A stretch of DNA of 64,000 nt from Magnaporthiopsis rhizophila (GCA_003049465.1 PYSS01000097.1:87415-151414), one strand, 5' to 3'; positions 23,938 through 35,856 are shown, counted from the stretch's first letter. Translations and numbers: made by a program. The notes: generated by a model from the letters alone, not told the origin.

Positions 23938-25194
23938 TCTACGTCTTGGCGGTGGCTTTTGGCGAAGCAGGTGTAGGCAAAGCAAGGCAGGATGCGAGAT
24001 GACGAGCGACACCTAGGGGCTGGAGGTAAACTATGTGAGCTGGCAAAACGCAGTCGAAAAGGAAGCCTGAAGAAGAGAGCAGGTTCAAGATTTCGAGCAA
24101 GATGGGGAGACGGGATGTCCGTCTTTTATGCTCGCTCTGGTATGGGAGGCAGCTAGGCTTGTGCATATTGTTCTTGCCCCGAAAGGATGCCTCACTCGGT
24201 GGGTTCTCATGAACAGGCAGTTAGCCCCTCTGTTTGTTGGTGTTGCCCGCCTCATGGGGAGATTCTGAGGGTAGGTGGGAGGTACCTTGCCCGGGTAACG
24301 CATCTCCCTAAGGCAGGCACGGCCGAGCGCATGCAGATTTTTTTTTTCGGGTGTCTGCTAGCTAGGCTGGGCTCACTTGTGTAACCACACCAGACCTTCA
24401 CCATCCACGGTCTCGACCCGGCTCCTGCCATGATCACTGCCGACACAGACTACGAGATTGCAGCGCGAGAGAGCGAACCGGTACTGAGGTAGAGCAGGTA
24501 CGCCATCACTAGCACAGAGCGGTTTCAACATCTGTCGCAGAGGCAGGCATCACTGACGAGAGTAGGCCACCGTTGTCAACGACGAGCAGACAGGCATTAC
24601 TGGCGGCAAGAAGGCCACCGTTGTTAACGACAAGCAGGCCGACATTTCCGCAGAGCTAGCAGGCAGGTATACAAGCAGGCCTGCATCAAATCGGTCAAGC
24701 TATTCTTTGCCAGAGGATAAGCTATGCCGCCATTTACTTAAGTGGCCTATACAGAGGGTGCCTCTCGAAGGGATCCCTTAAGGAGAACCTGACTCCCCAA
24801 GCATCTCCTTAAGGCCCTGAGAAAATTATTCTAATACAGAGATCTCTCCAAGCCGACATTGTCCCCTTGTTACAGTGTTGGGCCGCGCCAAGACTGAAAT
24901 CCGTGGATATGAAACGCGGCCGTTAGGAGCAAAAATTTCTCAAATCAGGTCGCTAGCCGACTAATTGGCTCCGCTTCAAACGACAACCGTGCCACGAGGC
25001 GCAACGAGAAAGCCCAGTGCTCAGAGCCTAAATATTGCGTGGGCCGCCGCCCTCATGAGGAAGACAGCTGCCCGCTCTGCCATCACCGCTGCGATTTTGG
25101 CCCTACAGCCACGGAAACCAACCCAGCCATCTCCTCTATTCACGCAGTTACCAAGCTCATCTTATCTCCACACAGAGCTTATCTTCATCCGACA
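23938..25194. other. No gene recognised; small repeats
   Basis: Two copies of a 'gaggccaccgttgttaacgac'-like phrase (about 24567 and 24610) mark a short duplication. 24720-24875 looks like the end of an LTR (ending ccccttgttaca), but no matching start or duplication was found. Confidence 0.45.
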
Positions 25195-26345
25195 ATGTCG
25201 GCGGAAAATCTTGAGGCAACCCAGGGATCCGGCTTCGACGGCCTAGAATGGGTACAGGATGGGATTTGGGGCGCGGAGCCTCGCTGGAATGTTGAGCCGG
25301 ACGAGGAAGCCATCCAGCAGACTGTACGGTCTTCGTTGAACCTGCCCCCCCGGCCCCTGCGACATCGAATTTGTCTGCGCTTCCCTACTCCGAAAATGAG
25401 CGGAACAGGCTTACCCAAGCCTTTTCAGAGTGGCACGCACGTCGATTCCAAGCCCACGCCACAGATTTGATCCCGGGGTGTCAGCCAGCCGCGACTGCAG
25501 GGGGGCTTGGACACGCCGCTAATCGAAAGCACGCGCGTCGTCCTACAAAATCGTCACGAGGGCAAGCGACGTCAAAGCCTGGAGCCTCCTGCCACAGTGG
25601 TCCAGAAGGGGCCCCGAACGAAGCTCGAATCCGCAGCTTCCCGGTGCTCGCCCGTGAGGGCAAGCGACGCGGGCCATCACATACGCGTCCGAACGCCCCG
25701 GGGCAAGTAGCCGCGACGTTGTTCTCCCCGCCGCAAATAGTTTACGACGCCCCGTCCGAGGGCGTTTCGGTCAAGAACGATCCCGACCTCGATCGCGCCA
25801 CCGCCCACCAGTGACAGCGCGCGCTTCCCACGCCTACGGTACCCGGACGGTCCCGGTCGCAGGCCCGCGGTCACTAAGCATCAATCCGTCCGGATCGCCG
25901 CTAGTACGCTTCCAGGTCCTTCCCCGCGCCTTCTACAACACCGAGCCGCCGGCTACCGGCTCAAAGCGTGGCGCCCTAGGAGCCTCGGGGTCACCCGATG
26001 TCGGCGACGAGCCCCTGTGTAAGGAAAGAGCCGAGTCGGCCGTTGCCGCCCAAAAAAAAAAAAAAAAAAAAAAAGGACGTGGGCTCGGAGCCCACCAACG
26101 CCTTTATTTTCGGAGCAGCCCCTAGGCCCGCCGCCACCATAGGTACTACCGCAAGCGGCAGTAACGGCAAGCCTTGGCGGCTCCATCACCCTGCGGAATC
26201 CCTTCTTGGGGCTCGAGCGAGGCAGCATCGCCCGCCTTGCGGGGGCCAAACGAGGGCGGACTGTTGCACGCTGGTTCGGAGCGAGGATGTTGTCGAATCG
26301 GTCGACGCAATGGTCTTCAAGGCCATTCGTTCACCCCAGCAGTAA
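25195..26345 (+). pseudogene. Unknown gene, possibly aminoglycoside-phosphotransferase-like N-terminus, broken at homopolymers
   Basis: From ATG 25195 the protein begins MSAENLEATQGSGFDGLEW and continues WNVEPDEEAIQQTVRSSL. This resembles the start of fungal APH-type phosphotransferase-like proteins, where a W-x-V-x-P stretch precedes an amphipathic helix. At a C7 run (about 25345-25351) the coherent frame changes: downstream sequence (SENERNRLTQAFSEWHARR) continues one base out of step until TGA 25814. A further ORF from 25811 crosses an A-run at 26051-26074, where it again changes frame. The kinase motifs themselves (HGD, DWE) are not visible. The likely substrate is unknown, and the family guess rests on about 25 residues. 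Confidence 0.35.
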
Positions 26346-26481
26346 GACCGAACCGGGCGGGAAGCTGGTCGTTGTCAAGGTGCTGAAGAGTGGGTGTTCG
26401 GGCGCGTGTGGCTTGAGTTGCGGACCTGGGCCGGCGAAGCTGGCAGGAAATGTACTGCCCAAGCTCGTCTTGAAGGCCATG

Positions 26482-27039
26482 CTACTTGGAAAAACACCCA
26501 CAGCTGACAAATGTTATGGGAACGTCACAGGCACACGAGGGAGAGAAGTCAACGACGTGAGGTATCTTCGTCCGAGTGGACGAGTAGGGTGAATCACCAT
26601 AGTGAAATGCGATCCAGCGGATGGCGCGCGGAGCCTGCGCCTCGGTGCCATTGAAGATGTCGGTCACAACGACGGCGGTGTCACCGGCATTTATGCCGAG
26701 GGCGCCGTCCTTGCCGTGGTCGTCGCCATCCTCGACGCTGCCGTCCCACTGGCCGAGGCTCTCGATCGTGCCGTCGGCGTGGTGGAGGCACAGGCCGGTG
26801 TAGCGTTCCCCTATCGTGCGGGCCCTGAGCCTCCGGACACCGTTCGGGGAAAAGACACTGGCGCTCGTGAAGAAGCTATAGCCGTCTCTGAAGGGGCGGC
26901 GGTTATTGGGCCTTCCCCCGAATGCTGGGAGCGCTGGTGGACCGCGACGGTGGCACGCCGGCCGCGATGTGGGTGCTGTGGCCGCGCCAACGTTTTTCAA
27001 CACTGGAGATCCAAGCCCGGCCAGGGGGTCGACGATCAA
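26482..27039 (-). CDS. Fragment related to the C-terminal domain of the gene upstream
   Basis: A 185-residue ORF. Its middle (RARTIGERYTGLCLHHADG and a following LGQWDG) resembles a repeat-like module seen in the C-terminal half of the neighbouring upstream gene (IGSLGDGGDATGLTVHCF). In fungal relatives this module type (TGL/TGI...GQW) often follows an F-box. There is no N-terminal domain here, so it is either a truncated paralogue or a missed 3' part. No enzymatic motif is visible. Confidence 0.35.
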   Translation of the reverse strand: MIVDPLAGLGSPVLKNVGAATAPTSRPACHRRGPPALPAFGGRPNNRRPFRDGYSFFTSASVFSPNGVRRLRARTIGERYTGLCLHHADGTIESLGQWDGSVEDGDDHGKDGALGINAGDTAVVVTDIFNGTEAQAPRAIRWIAFHYGDSPYSSTRTKIPHVVDFSPSCACDVPITFVSCGCFSK

Positions 27040-27147
27040 ACCAGCAACCGGCTCCGAAGCTGCGACCGTCCACTTTAATAACCCGTTGTACCTGTTGTAA
27101 CAAGGGCCGAAGAAGGCAGAGCGGCCACGGTTGGTGCCGACCTGAAT

Positions 27148-28660
27148 TTATTTCTTTTTAGCAAATACCTTCCTCCAGGCAAGGTTGATGGGCCATGACT
27201 TTACCATGAGGTGTGGGTCTGCTATACAATCGGAGGCGCCAACAGCAACGAAATCCACACGTTCGGAGGGTCCTAGGTTAAAATAAAGCGGTTGCCCCCA
27301 CGTTTTGTCGCCCGAGGTACGGCTTGCCCCTTTTTCGTAGTGGACCGTGATGGCGGGGATGCCGCCGCTTGGGAAGCAGTGCACGGTCAGGCCAGTCGCA
27401 TCGCCACCGTCACCGAGGCTACCGATGAGCGGGAGGTAGCAGCACGGGCGCCAGCCAGGGTAATGCAATACCTGCACCGGGAAACTCGAGCAATCGACAA
27501 TGCGTTTCGTAGTAGCCAGCTTGAACTGGGACGAGTCTGGGTTGACATCCCATAGCGCCTTTGAGGGAGGGGACGGATCATATCGGCTGTAGGCGTCCAT
27601 ATGTGGCAGGTAGTCGACGCGGACCACCTTGAGATCCTGCCATGTAAAAATAGTGTCAGATTCTGGGGGAAAAAAAGAATAATAATTCGGCGGGGTAACT
27701 TACGTCCTGGAGAACTTGGAAACGGCCTAGGTCGGGCCCCGCTACGTGCCCATGGCAGCAGCCGTCTGCGTCCGGCTTTCCGAGCCAGGCGGTAGTAGAC
27801 CCGTCTTGAAGGATGAAGCAGGCCGCCCGTAGGCCGTGCATCCCGAGGATGAACCGGGCGCCGGAGATGAGGTGGGGCTGGACACGGACGCTAAGAACGG
27901 CACGGTTATCGGGCCTGTCCGCAGCATGGTTGGCGTCTGAGACGAACTCGAGACGAGACAGGTAGTCACGACCGAACAGCTGGATCGTCGACGCACGAAT
28001 CCGGCCGTTGCGGGGTATCACTGCCGTCCCTTGGAGCAAAAGATTCACCGCCGTCACGCTCGGCGTCGGGTCGGAAGGTACGAGCCCTAGGAGGGCCGAG
28101 GACGTCTGGGTCGCCATCGCGAGCGACATGGCCAGGTTGTTGCGGCTGCCACCGACGAGGTGCCGCACAACTTCCCCCAACAGCTCCGGCGGCAGCAGCT
28201 GGTGGCATTGCAAAAAGATGTTGTCGTCGGGCTGCGTCTCCAGATCCGTCTGGGAAAGCAGGGCCACCGGCAGTCGGGACTCGCAACCACTCCCGAAGTC
28301 TGGATGCTGGAGGATGGGCTGCGTCGCCTGCGCGAATCTGTAAAGCTGGGACGCCGTGAGGCCCCGGTGTCGTCGGCGCGCGACCTTCCAGCAGTCTCGG
28401 TGGGCGAAGAACAGTGGCCGCGAGAGATCTTTGACGCTGTTATGCAGAGGCGGGCCTATCCCCCTCACGATGTTGTGCCGGACGCTTCCATCGGCGCTCC
28501 TCAACGTCAGGTCCCGCCCGAAGTACAGAAACGAGTCATCGGTCAAGTCGGTCGCGAGCACGTGGACCTGGAGCGGATCCCGTTGGACATCATCGGCCAT
28601 GTTGAAGACTTTTGGTCGACGCGAGTTAGATCTGCCCTGGTAAAGTTTGGGGGCCGCCAT
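27148..28660 (-). CDS. Possible F-box-type protein, two exons
   Basis: I join exons 28660-27704 and 27636-27148 (481 aa) over a 67-nt intron (GTAAGT...GGCAG); both reading frames meet without a phase problem. ATG 28660 (MAAPKLYQG) is preferred; 28702 and about 28600 are alternatives. Residues about 170-205 (LLPPELLGEVVRHL followed by a Leu-rich stretch) could be an F-box, which would recruit the protein to an SCF ubiquitin ligase. The rest has an N-terminal unknown domain (FLYFGRDLTLR) and a C-terminal domain with CFILQDGS and GLTVHCFPSGG phrases. The F-box call is weak; the gene structure is better supported than the function. Confidence 0.6.
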
Positions 28661-30429
28661 GCTTACGGCAAAGGAGGTCGAACTCCCAATCGCCCGCATC
28701 ACCGCCTTTGGCTGGACGGTCGAAATAGAAATCCGTCTTCGGGAGCTTGCTGCGACAGAGCACGCAAAACGGAAGTACGGGAAAATACATCGCGTTCGCC
28801 CTTGTGCTTTGTGGGACGCGACAAAAAGGAGTCAAGACAAAAAGAAGGCGAGGCTGTACAACAATGGAGGAGAAAAGCCAGGGCTGCAAGCGGTGGCAGC
28901 ACAAGCGGGAGGAAGCAAAGGAAGAGAGCAAATTTTGAGCACGGGAAGTTCCCAGCCACCCAAGGCAAGAGGCGGTACCCCGAGTACCCCCACCAATAGG
29001 TCTCCATGTGGCAAATGCTTGGGTGTGGCAGGTTCTTGCTCCTTTGGTCGTAACATCGGGCCGTCTCTGCTCTCTGGAGGGCAGACAACGAGTGCAACAC
29101 CGAAGCACGGAAACGACCAGAAACAAACAACCACCAGCCCCAACTTTCAAGGAAGTAACGACCCCACCACTCACACCACTCCGTCGCTCCAGATTCCCGC
29201 CTTCTGGCTATGGAGGGTCACGATCCATGGGATTGCAATCCCTGATGGGCTTGAAGACCCCGTCGACCCAAACCCCCACCACCGCAAAAGCCCGGAGAAG
29301 CACGTACGTACGTACCCAGCATACCCAACTCCGGCCCATCTCCCTCTCCCCAAAGAAATGACGGCTGCCCCAGTTGATCGACGACGGGGACAAAGACCTC
29401 GAGGCCCCCCGCGGGCAACAACGATGGCGGCCAGCGGTAGGCAGCATCCGGCCCGCCCTTTTTTGCTCTTTCGCCAACCCGACCTTACGACACCGAGAAC
29501 GACAGGCCTCGGCCTCGTGTGGGACGAATCGAGGTTGGGCACAATAAGCAACAAGCGCGACACGGCCCACGAGTCCCGTCGAACGCGCCTCGTGGCTTTA
29601 TCCATCCTCGCCATGGCCGCCAAAAAGTTTTGTGCATCACCTCCGGGAGATCTGCTGGCCCCGTCTTTCCCGACGACGACGACACCCACAGCCTGCACTC
29701 CCGCACCAAGACCATCACGAAAGCTTGCGTGTTGCCCAGCTGCCGTACGCCGCACATCACCCGACGGTGCCCGAGTGGCCGAGCTCCTCCATCGAAACGA
29801 CATCACACAGCGAGAGCAGCGTCTGCCTCAGGTCGTGGTATCCCCAGAGGTGCCTCTCGATCCCTTGCGTCCCAAGAGGCTCGTAGGAGACGGCCCTGCC
29901 CCGGCCATTTGACGGCACCCTACGTAACCCAAAGCGTCCTGGCGAATATCACACAGGCGGATCTCGTGGCGGGTGCAGGAACCTCGGGGAGGCGGCGGAG
30001 CGGGCGGCCTTTGTACGTTTGCGTGGTTCATGGCTAATCTCTGGTGGCGCTGAAGGGTGCTTTATATATCAAACTTTGTAAGCGAACGTCGTCGACACTT
30101 GGAGGAGCGTATACTTGAATGTGGCCCCTTGCACGCCTGTTGCTGTATATGCTGTTGTACGTCACCTCGTATGTGCGCGGCACCGTCTTACTTACAGATG
30201 ATGAAGTTTATATTCCGGCTGCGCGTGCATCTCGTCTGCCTGCCCAATCTCCCTCGAACGGCTCGGGATCTTCGGGTTCTCGACAACCTCTGGGGCTGGA
30301 TGAAACGTGGTGGGGATGCGACATTAGACACAAGCGCGGCTGATGTCCCCGATCGCTATGGCCCGGCAGCAACGAGTTAATATCCAGCCCCGGGTACCTG
30401 ATGCTGTCTCTGGTAGCCTCGTCCAGCCG
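28661..30429. other. No gene established
   Basis: A 421-residue plus-strand ORF (28647-29912) is long but starts inside the antisense strand of the gene at 28660 and has no motifs. On the minus strand, about 29930-29500 reads like broken protein (ERHLWGYHDLRQTLLSLCDV, then a different frame with LGNTQAFVMVLVRECRLW), suggesting a decayed unknown gene. Confidence 0.35.
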
Positions 30430-31500
30430 CCTCACGTCCGAGCGTGTGATGGGCGAGTACAGCTCGTGCACGGTCCCGATAATGTGCTGCTCATAAGCTC
30501 AACCGAATCTACCGTCTCCATCGTGGAGACCAAAGTGCATCCATCTTCGGCAACGCGGTTCGCATGGCGTAGCAGATATCCGTCTCCTTCAGCAGCGAAC
30601 TCCGCAGCCGGCATCTTGGAGTTCGAGAACTCGTGCTTTCGACATGTCGATCGATCCTTTTTCTGGTACATCACCATGATGAGCCAGAGCTACTGGGCCA
30701 CGTTCGTGGAGCGGTCCAAGGGCGGAGTGGTCAACACGACAACGAGCAGACAGGGATATAGGCCGACAGTATGGTGCGGCGAGGACGGGCATGATGATAG
30801 GCGCGACTCTTATCGACCGACAAGGTTTTCACGGTCCCATCCCCAGGGGCACCGCGCCTGCCGGCGCTAGATTGTTCCTCGCGAAGTGCAATTCCGCCGT
30901 AGCCGCGATCCGCTTTCACAAAGCTGACCAGGATCATGGACATTGTCTTCCACGGCTCGCCCTTCAGCATCTAAGCGTCGTACATCTTGCCACCCGGGTG
31001 CGTCGACATCTCCTCGAACTTCATCGTGCCGTGTACGTCGTGGGGTCGATCTCGAATTCGTCGTCGTCGGTCGGCGTACTCTCCGCGATGCTCTTAATCC
31101 CCGACGGGTACCCACGCCCTGTTCCACTCGACCTCGAGCTCCCTTATCGAGGCATTTGTTGCTGGCAACATGTGGCAGGCGGGACCCTGGCCGACAGGGC
31201 ATCGTCGTTCGTGAAGCAGACCTTGAGACGCACATCTACCAAAGACCACATAATCGCCGTCCCCTGATGGACCCCCAGCGTACATCGTCCTCCTCTTGAT
31301 ATGTGCACGAAACTTTGGCCTTATCCCTGAGCGCGTTCGGAAACCCGAACCGCCCCCGGCCCCATGTACCTTGCTGGGAGGAGAGATATCAAGAACCTCA
31401 TCGAGTTGGCTGGCCTCGTGCCGTTGCACGACTTCCCCAAGGTCCCCTTCTTTTCCAGCCAACCTCCTGAAGCCACGGCCCAGCCCAGCCACGATTTATA
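30430..31500 (-). pseudogene. Second RPB1-like viral fragment, strongly decayed
   Basis: The minus strand contains EEMSTHPGGKMYD (about 30980-31016), the counterpart of TEMSTHPGGQMYD in the main viral RPB1-like gene (about 37230-37270). Upstream of it lies GDYVVFGRCASQGL (about 31210-31255), the counterpart of GEVVVVGRCPSQGL in the main copy. Order and spacing agree. RPB1 is the largest subunit of multisubunit RNA polymerase and helps form the active site. Flanking residues are different enough that this is a separate lineage or paralogue, not a fresh duplication. An in-frame stop directly follows GGKMYDA, and frames change often. The pieces at 30208-30677 (for example VHELYSPITRSDVRR) may be its 3' part, but I cannot align them. 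Confidence 0.55.
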
Positions 31501-32619
31501 TGTAGAAATGCAATACGATCACGATATAGTAACTTCAAGTACACCGTCGAGACCACCAAGAAGAACACGATCGCGATGTCGACCGGCCCGAGCGTCGCGA
31601 AACCGAATGTAGATGTCCGGCTCGGTTTAGATCTTCTGATTCTACGTCTAGTTCCACTCGGGCGTCTACACGGTCCTGCGTTTAATGTCGTACAACGTGT
31701 CGAGCACCGCTTCGAGATCGACCATCTGCTTGTTCTCCTCCCTCGCCTCCATTACGACGTCGAGTCCGTGCTCGGTGCACGCCATTTTCGTGGGCTCTCG
31801 ACCTTCACAAACCGCGCCCCCCGGCGATGGGCCGTCGTGCCAGAAAATTATTGACGCTCTCGAGGGGCTACATCCACCATCGCAGTCTATCAACCAGCGT
31901 CTGTATGAGCCTTTTGACCTTCAGTCCCATCGGCGTTAGCATCGTGACCAAATACCACGCAGCCTCCACCACTCAGCTCGGCGTTTGGGCGGCCGCCTGG
32001 CCGGCTCTGCAAGTGCAGGGTAGGTACAGGGTAGGTCGGGTGTCGATTTAGGACTTGGTGAAATTTTGTTCAAGGTGCAGGGTAGGTGCAGGGGCCGCGT
32101 CAGGGACTTGGGTTTCCAAGGTCGCCTTATCACCTTTGCCCCTCCTCATCTGCCGGGGACGTGCTTGGAGCATGCATTTTGCCTGCGGCCGAGGCCAAAA
32201 GATCCAAGTTGTAGGGCCTATTCTCCTCAGGGAGACTGACAGCTTGACTTCCCTATACCCTCTCTTTGCGGCTTTGGTTGAGGAGATTGCCAAGTGGGTA
32301 GGGGGACCTTTCCGCAGCTGGTGGATGGGCAAGCTAGGTGCCGAGGACCTAGATGGCCCGGCCGTGTAGGCTGGGCCCGGAAACCTGGTGAACTGGACCG
32401 GTTCAGGGGTAATCGCCTTCGTATACACATAACCTAAAGAAGTGACCATCAGACGGGATTCCAGCCTTGCAGCGGAGAGATTATTTTTTCCTTGTTGGGG
32501 ACAAACATGGCTCAAAGTTTGAGTATCAGCTAAACGTACAGCGTTCAAGATTCCCTCCGACTTGTGGAGGACTTTTCGTCTTTGCAACTTGGGTGCTGCC
32601 ATATGATCTTGATGCATCG
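31501..32619. other. No intact gene; possible further viral remnants
   Basis: Minus-strand stretches such as MLTPMGLKVKRLIQTLVDRL (about 31940-31880) and DVVMEAREENKQMVDLEAVL (about 31755-31700) look protein-like and lie just upstream of the RPB1-like fragment, so they may be its N-terminal remains. A short 'gtgcagggtaggt' duplication lies at about 32010-32090. Confidence 0.3.
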
Positions 32620-32850
32620 ATATCTCTTTTCCTATCTCCTTTTTTATCTTTTTTTCCCTGCTTTTTTTCCTATTCCTTTCCCTTTGTTTTTTTTATTTTA
32701 TTTTTTTTATTTTAATTTTTTATTTTTATATATACATATATATATCTTTTCTTTCCTATTTCTTTTTCCTTGTTCCTTTCTTTTCCTATTTCCTTAGCCA
32801 TCTCTTTTCCTATCTCCTTTCCTATCACCTTCCTGTCTCTTTCCCTATTT
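32620..32850 (+). repeat. Polypyrimidine tract (TTTCCTATTTCC family)
   Basis: Mostly T and C on the plus strand with recurring tttcctatctcc / ttcctatttc units. The same family appears inverted at 35076-35225 and direct at 44768-45120. Confidence 0.85.
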
Positions 32851-32879
32851 GTTGCAAGGTGGCCCAAGGAAGCGACGCG

Positions 32880-33165
32880 GTCCAAATGTGGGTCTTGCCG
32901 TTTGCAGTTCAGTCGACCATATCCTTCATTGTTAGCCGCCGTCGCAACAATGCCCGTGTTCTGGTTGCGTCGACCTAAACAGTGACACCCGCCTTTGTGT
33001 GTTCGGTCGACGATATTCTATAATTTCCAGCCGCCGCTGCGACTCGGAAATCCACGCCCGTGTTCTGGTCGCGTCCATCTAAACAGCGACGCCCGCCTTT
33101 GTGTGTTCAGTCGATGATATTCTACCATTTTCAACCGCCGCTGAGACCCGGAAATCCACGCCTAA
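32880..33165. repeat. About three tandem units of about 100 bp
   Basis: Units contain 'cccgtgttctggt', gcgtcnacctaaacagngac, 'cgcctttgtgtgttc', 'gtcgangatattct' and 'cagccgccgct'. The last two units (about 32958-33163) are closest; the first is shorter. Confidence 0.8.
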
Positions 33166-33503
33166 CCGCTCCTTCCACAAAATTCGTCTGTCTTCCAACC
33201 GGTTGAAGCCAGAGTCTTTAAGACGCCGTATTGCCCTCCTGCGGAATGCCGGACTCTTCAAGTAAGACTACACTTGTCTAGGTCGACGTACGAGAACGGG
33301 TTGCTAATCTGCCACTCATCAGGGGCAACGACGCCTGAGGGCGAGGATCTCGACCGAGACGGAACTCCCGTGCAAGCTCGGAAGAGGCGACCCGGCAAGA
33401 CGGCCGGAACTGATCCGCGATCTCTCAAGCGGACGCGATTGATGGAGGCGGACGCGCGCGAGCGTGGAATCGGGGACGAAGGTGCACAGCACGCGCACAA
33501 GGT

Positions 33504-34874
33504 ATGGCTAGCCACCCTTCGCGCGTGGAGACCCCACGGCTAACGGCAACGATAAAGACGACTCTATACCACCCGGAACCCATAGCCCCTGGCCGATCCG
33601 CCTCGTTCCTCCGAGATTTTGCCCAAATCCATCACAATCCCTGCCCATTCGTTTGTGAGTGGCTGGAATCAGTCCCTGAACCACGCTGCCGGTCGGACAG
33701 CTATCTTTTCCACTCAGCCGACCCCACCAAGGAGGTCAGAAGATCGGTGTCCGAGATAGGTACCAGACGGGATGCCGATAGGTATGCAATCCCGCCAACG
33801 CCGGCGTCGACTGGGTCGGACCGACGAGGTGTGCATGCCGGACCGGTGGCGCCTTCGGGCTCTCCTGGCACACCTTCAGGGCGATCGTCCTGGAAGAGTC
33901 TCGTCGAGGACCCGCACTACCGGAAATTCAACCTGGCCGCCAACAACATCTATATGCGCTCTTCCCGTGAAGAGTTCCCGAAGCATATTGCGGGTCTCAT
34001 CGAGCGCGTGCGGAGGGGCCGCGACTCCCCTGGCCCATCACTGGATGAGATCAGGCAGGACGAAGCTTTAGAGGAACTTGCAATGGGCGCAGTAGAGGCC
34101 CAAGTAGAGAATTACTTCAAGGAAAAGATATTCCCCAGTTGCGGCCCAAGAGACAGCCTCGAACGCAGCGACAGACAACCGATGACTAAACACACCGCTC
34201 CGAGCTCGGGATCCAAACTCAAAGTCAGCACTCCGGTGCTCGACCTGCTCTACGGATACAATCGCGACGGAGCATTTCCTCGGCAACAGGCCCAGGTGAT
34301 CTCTGCGAAGAATGAGGTGTTAGCCAATGGTCAAGGTCTGATATGTCCATTCTTGGTCATAGAGTTCAAGGGCGATGGTCCCACCGGAGCGGGCAGTATG
34401 TGGGTGGCGACAAATCAATGCCTCGGGCCATCCGCATCCTGTGTCAGCATCACCGAACGTCTCAGTCGTCGGTTGAACAACCGCGGCGGCGGCGAGGTCC
34501 GGCCGATCGATGCCGCGGCGTTCAGTGTTGCCCTGAGGGGCACAGAAGCACGGCTCTTCATCTCGTGGAAACACGAGCGGGATTATTACATGGCCCAAGT
34601 CGACAGTTTCTTGCTTCAGAGGCCACATGATTACCTGGAGTTCCGCAAATGTGTGCTCAACATCCTTGACTGGGGCAAGGGCGAGCGGCTCCAGCAGATC
34701 CGGGACTCGCTGGACAGCGCTCTGGAAAGCAGCAGGCGGCAAACGCCCAGTGCTGCGAAGTCGCGCGCATCGCCGTCTGATCGTCCCGCTAACAAACGGC
34801 GCAGACCCACGTCGTCGCGCGGGAGCGGCGGAGGGCCCGCCCAACAGCCGGGTTGTGGCCCGGAGGATGAATAG
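33504..34874 (+). CDS. DUF7924-type fungal protein, PD-(D/E)XK-like
   Basis: A 456-residue ORF from ATG 33504 (good context, ggtATGGC). An additional upstream exon ending near AAG|GTATGG (33501) is possible. The C-terminal half follows a widespread fungal family: LLYGYNRDGAFPRQQAQVIS, then CPFLVIEFKGDGP, GSMWVATNQCLG, FSVALRGTEARLFISW, VLNILDWGK. The Asp before the YGYN phrase and the E-x-K of IEFK have the spacing of a PD-(D/E)XK nuclease core; this is inference, as the biochemical role of the family is not established to my knowledge. The N-terminal 100 residues are less ordered, and the tail is Ser/Arg-rich and may be nuclear. The gene is intact, yet lies between two viral blocks and is flanked by inverted polypyrimidine tracts. 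Confidence 0.8.
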   Translation: MASHPSRVETPRLTATIKTTLYHPEPIAPGRSASFLRDFAQIHHNPCPFVCEWLESVPEPRCRSDSYLFHSADPTKEVRRSVSEIGTRRDADRYAIPPTPASTGSDRRGVHAGPVAPSGSPGTPSGRSSWKSLVEDPHYRKFNLAANNIYMRSSREEFPKHIAGLIERVRRGRDSPGPSLDEIRQDEALEELAMGAVEAQVENYFKEKIFPSCGPRDSLERSDRQPMTKHTAPSSGSKLKVSTPVLDLLYGYNRDGAFPRQQAQVISAKNEVLANGQGLICPFLVIEFKGDGPTGAGSMWVATNQCLGPSASCVSITERLSRRLNNRGGGEVRPIDAAAFSVALRGTEARLFISWKHERDYYMAQVDSFLLQRPHDYLEFRKCVLNILDWGKGERLQQIRDSLDSALESSRRQTPSAAKSRASPSDRPANKRRRPTSSRGSGGGPAQQPGCGPEDE

Positions 34875-35075
34875 GAAAGGGGACGAGAAGGGGATGAGAA
34901 ATGAGTGTTATAATTCCGTGCTGGAGGGACAGGTTGAGGGCTTAGGGCGTTTTTAGACTTGTGTAACCGAGGAGAACTTCCACGACGGGAGCACCCTCTC
35001 TTTTTTTTTTCTCCTTTCTCTTCATCTAGCAAAATAATATCATTTGGGCTCCTACTAATGACCAACCTTGAACCT

Positions 35076-35225
35076 AACGTATGATAAAGAAACAGGAAAG
35101 GAAATAGGAGGGGAAATAAAAAGGAAAAAATGGGAAAGGAAATAATAAAAAAAAAGTAGGAAAAGAAATAGGAAAAAAATAGGAAAAGAAATAAAAAAAG
35201 GAAATAGGAAAAAAAGCATCCCAGG
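35076..35225 (-). repeat. Polypyrimidine tract, inverted copy
   Basis: The plus strand is A/G-rich (aaaaggaaataggaaaa units). On the minus strand it matches the tracts at 32620 and 44768 in composition and unit. Confidence 0.85.
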
Positions 35226-35856
35226 AGCCGACGCTTTTAGGAAGGCGGACGACGGCGGGGGTGGTTTTGCCTTTCAAGCAAATGATTAAAGCAAGGATGA
35301 GTTCTACACCGGGAGGTGAAACGAACGACGCGGCTTCGAACGCTCGAATTACCTCGCCTACGTTTATAAAGAATAAAAATCGCCAATGGTTAAAAATATC
35401 AAGTAAAAAAAAAGGCGGTATGGTTAACCTCCCGGTCGTTTTGGTCGGGCCTCCATATATGTTCCCCGAGGTGGTTCTCGCGTAAAAAAAAAATAAAAAA
35501 TTGTCGAGGCCTCTCGAGCAATTTGAGCTTGCAAATCGACCGTGTTGAACCAGCTGCATGATCGACGGGTGGCCAGGTCGGGGGCCGTGAGAAGTCGGTG
35601 ATCTCGGGCCACGGCTGCGCCCCGAGGAGCAATCAGGTCCGCCACGCACTTTTGTCCGTGACGTTTGGATTGGGGTTTCCCCGACAAGGTCTCTCAGGGC
35701 CGAACTGGTTCCTTGACGCACAAGGATCTTGCTTCGAACCTCGACGGAGTTTGTTCCAGACCATGATGTATGTAGCGGTCGAGCTTCGCGTCCAGCACTG
35801 TACGCAGACAGATCTCCGCCGAACGGACCCGACGACCGTGGTTGCAGATGTCCTGG
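35226..35856. other. No gene established between the tract and the viral block
   Basis: The plus strand has a short open stretch (SSTPGGETNDAASNARITSP, about 35300-35355) without recognisable family, and A-runs at 35404 and 35485. It could be further viral remains. Confidence 0.3.

Noticed and set aside
24400..24880. Possible solo LTR ending in ccccttgttaca
   Set aside because: No convincing TG start, no target duplication and no second copy in the window.
28647..29912. 421-residue plus-strand ORF
   Set aside because: It starts inside the antisense of a better supported gene, has no motifs, has a Pro/Thr/Arg-biased composition, and overlaps equally open frames in GC-rich DNA.
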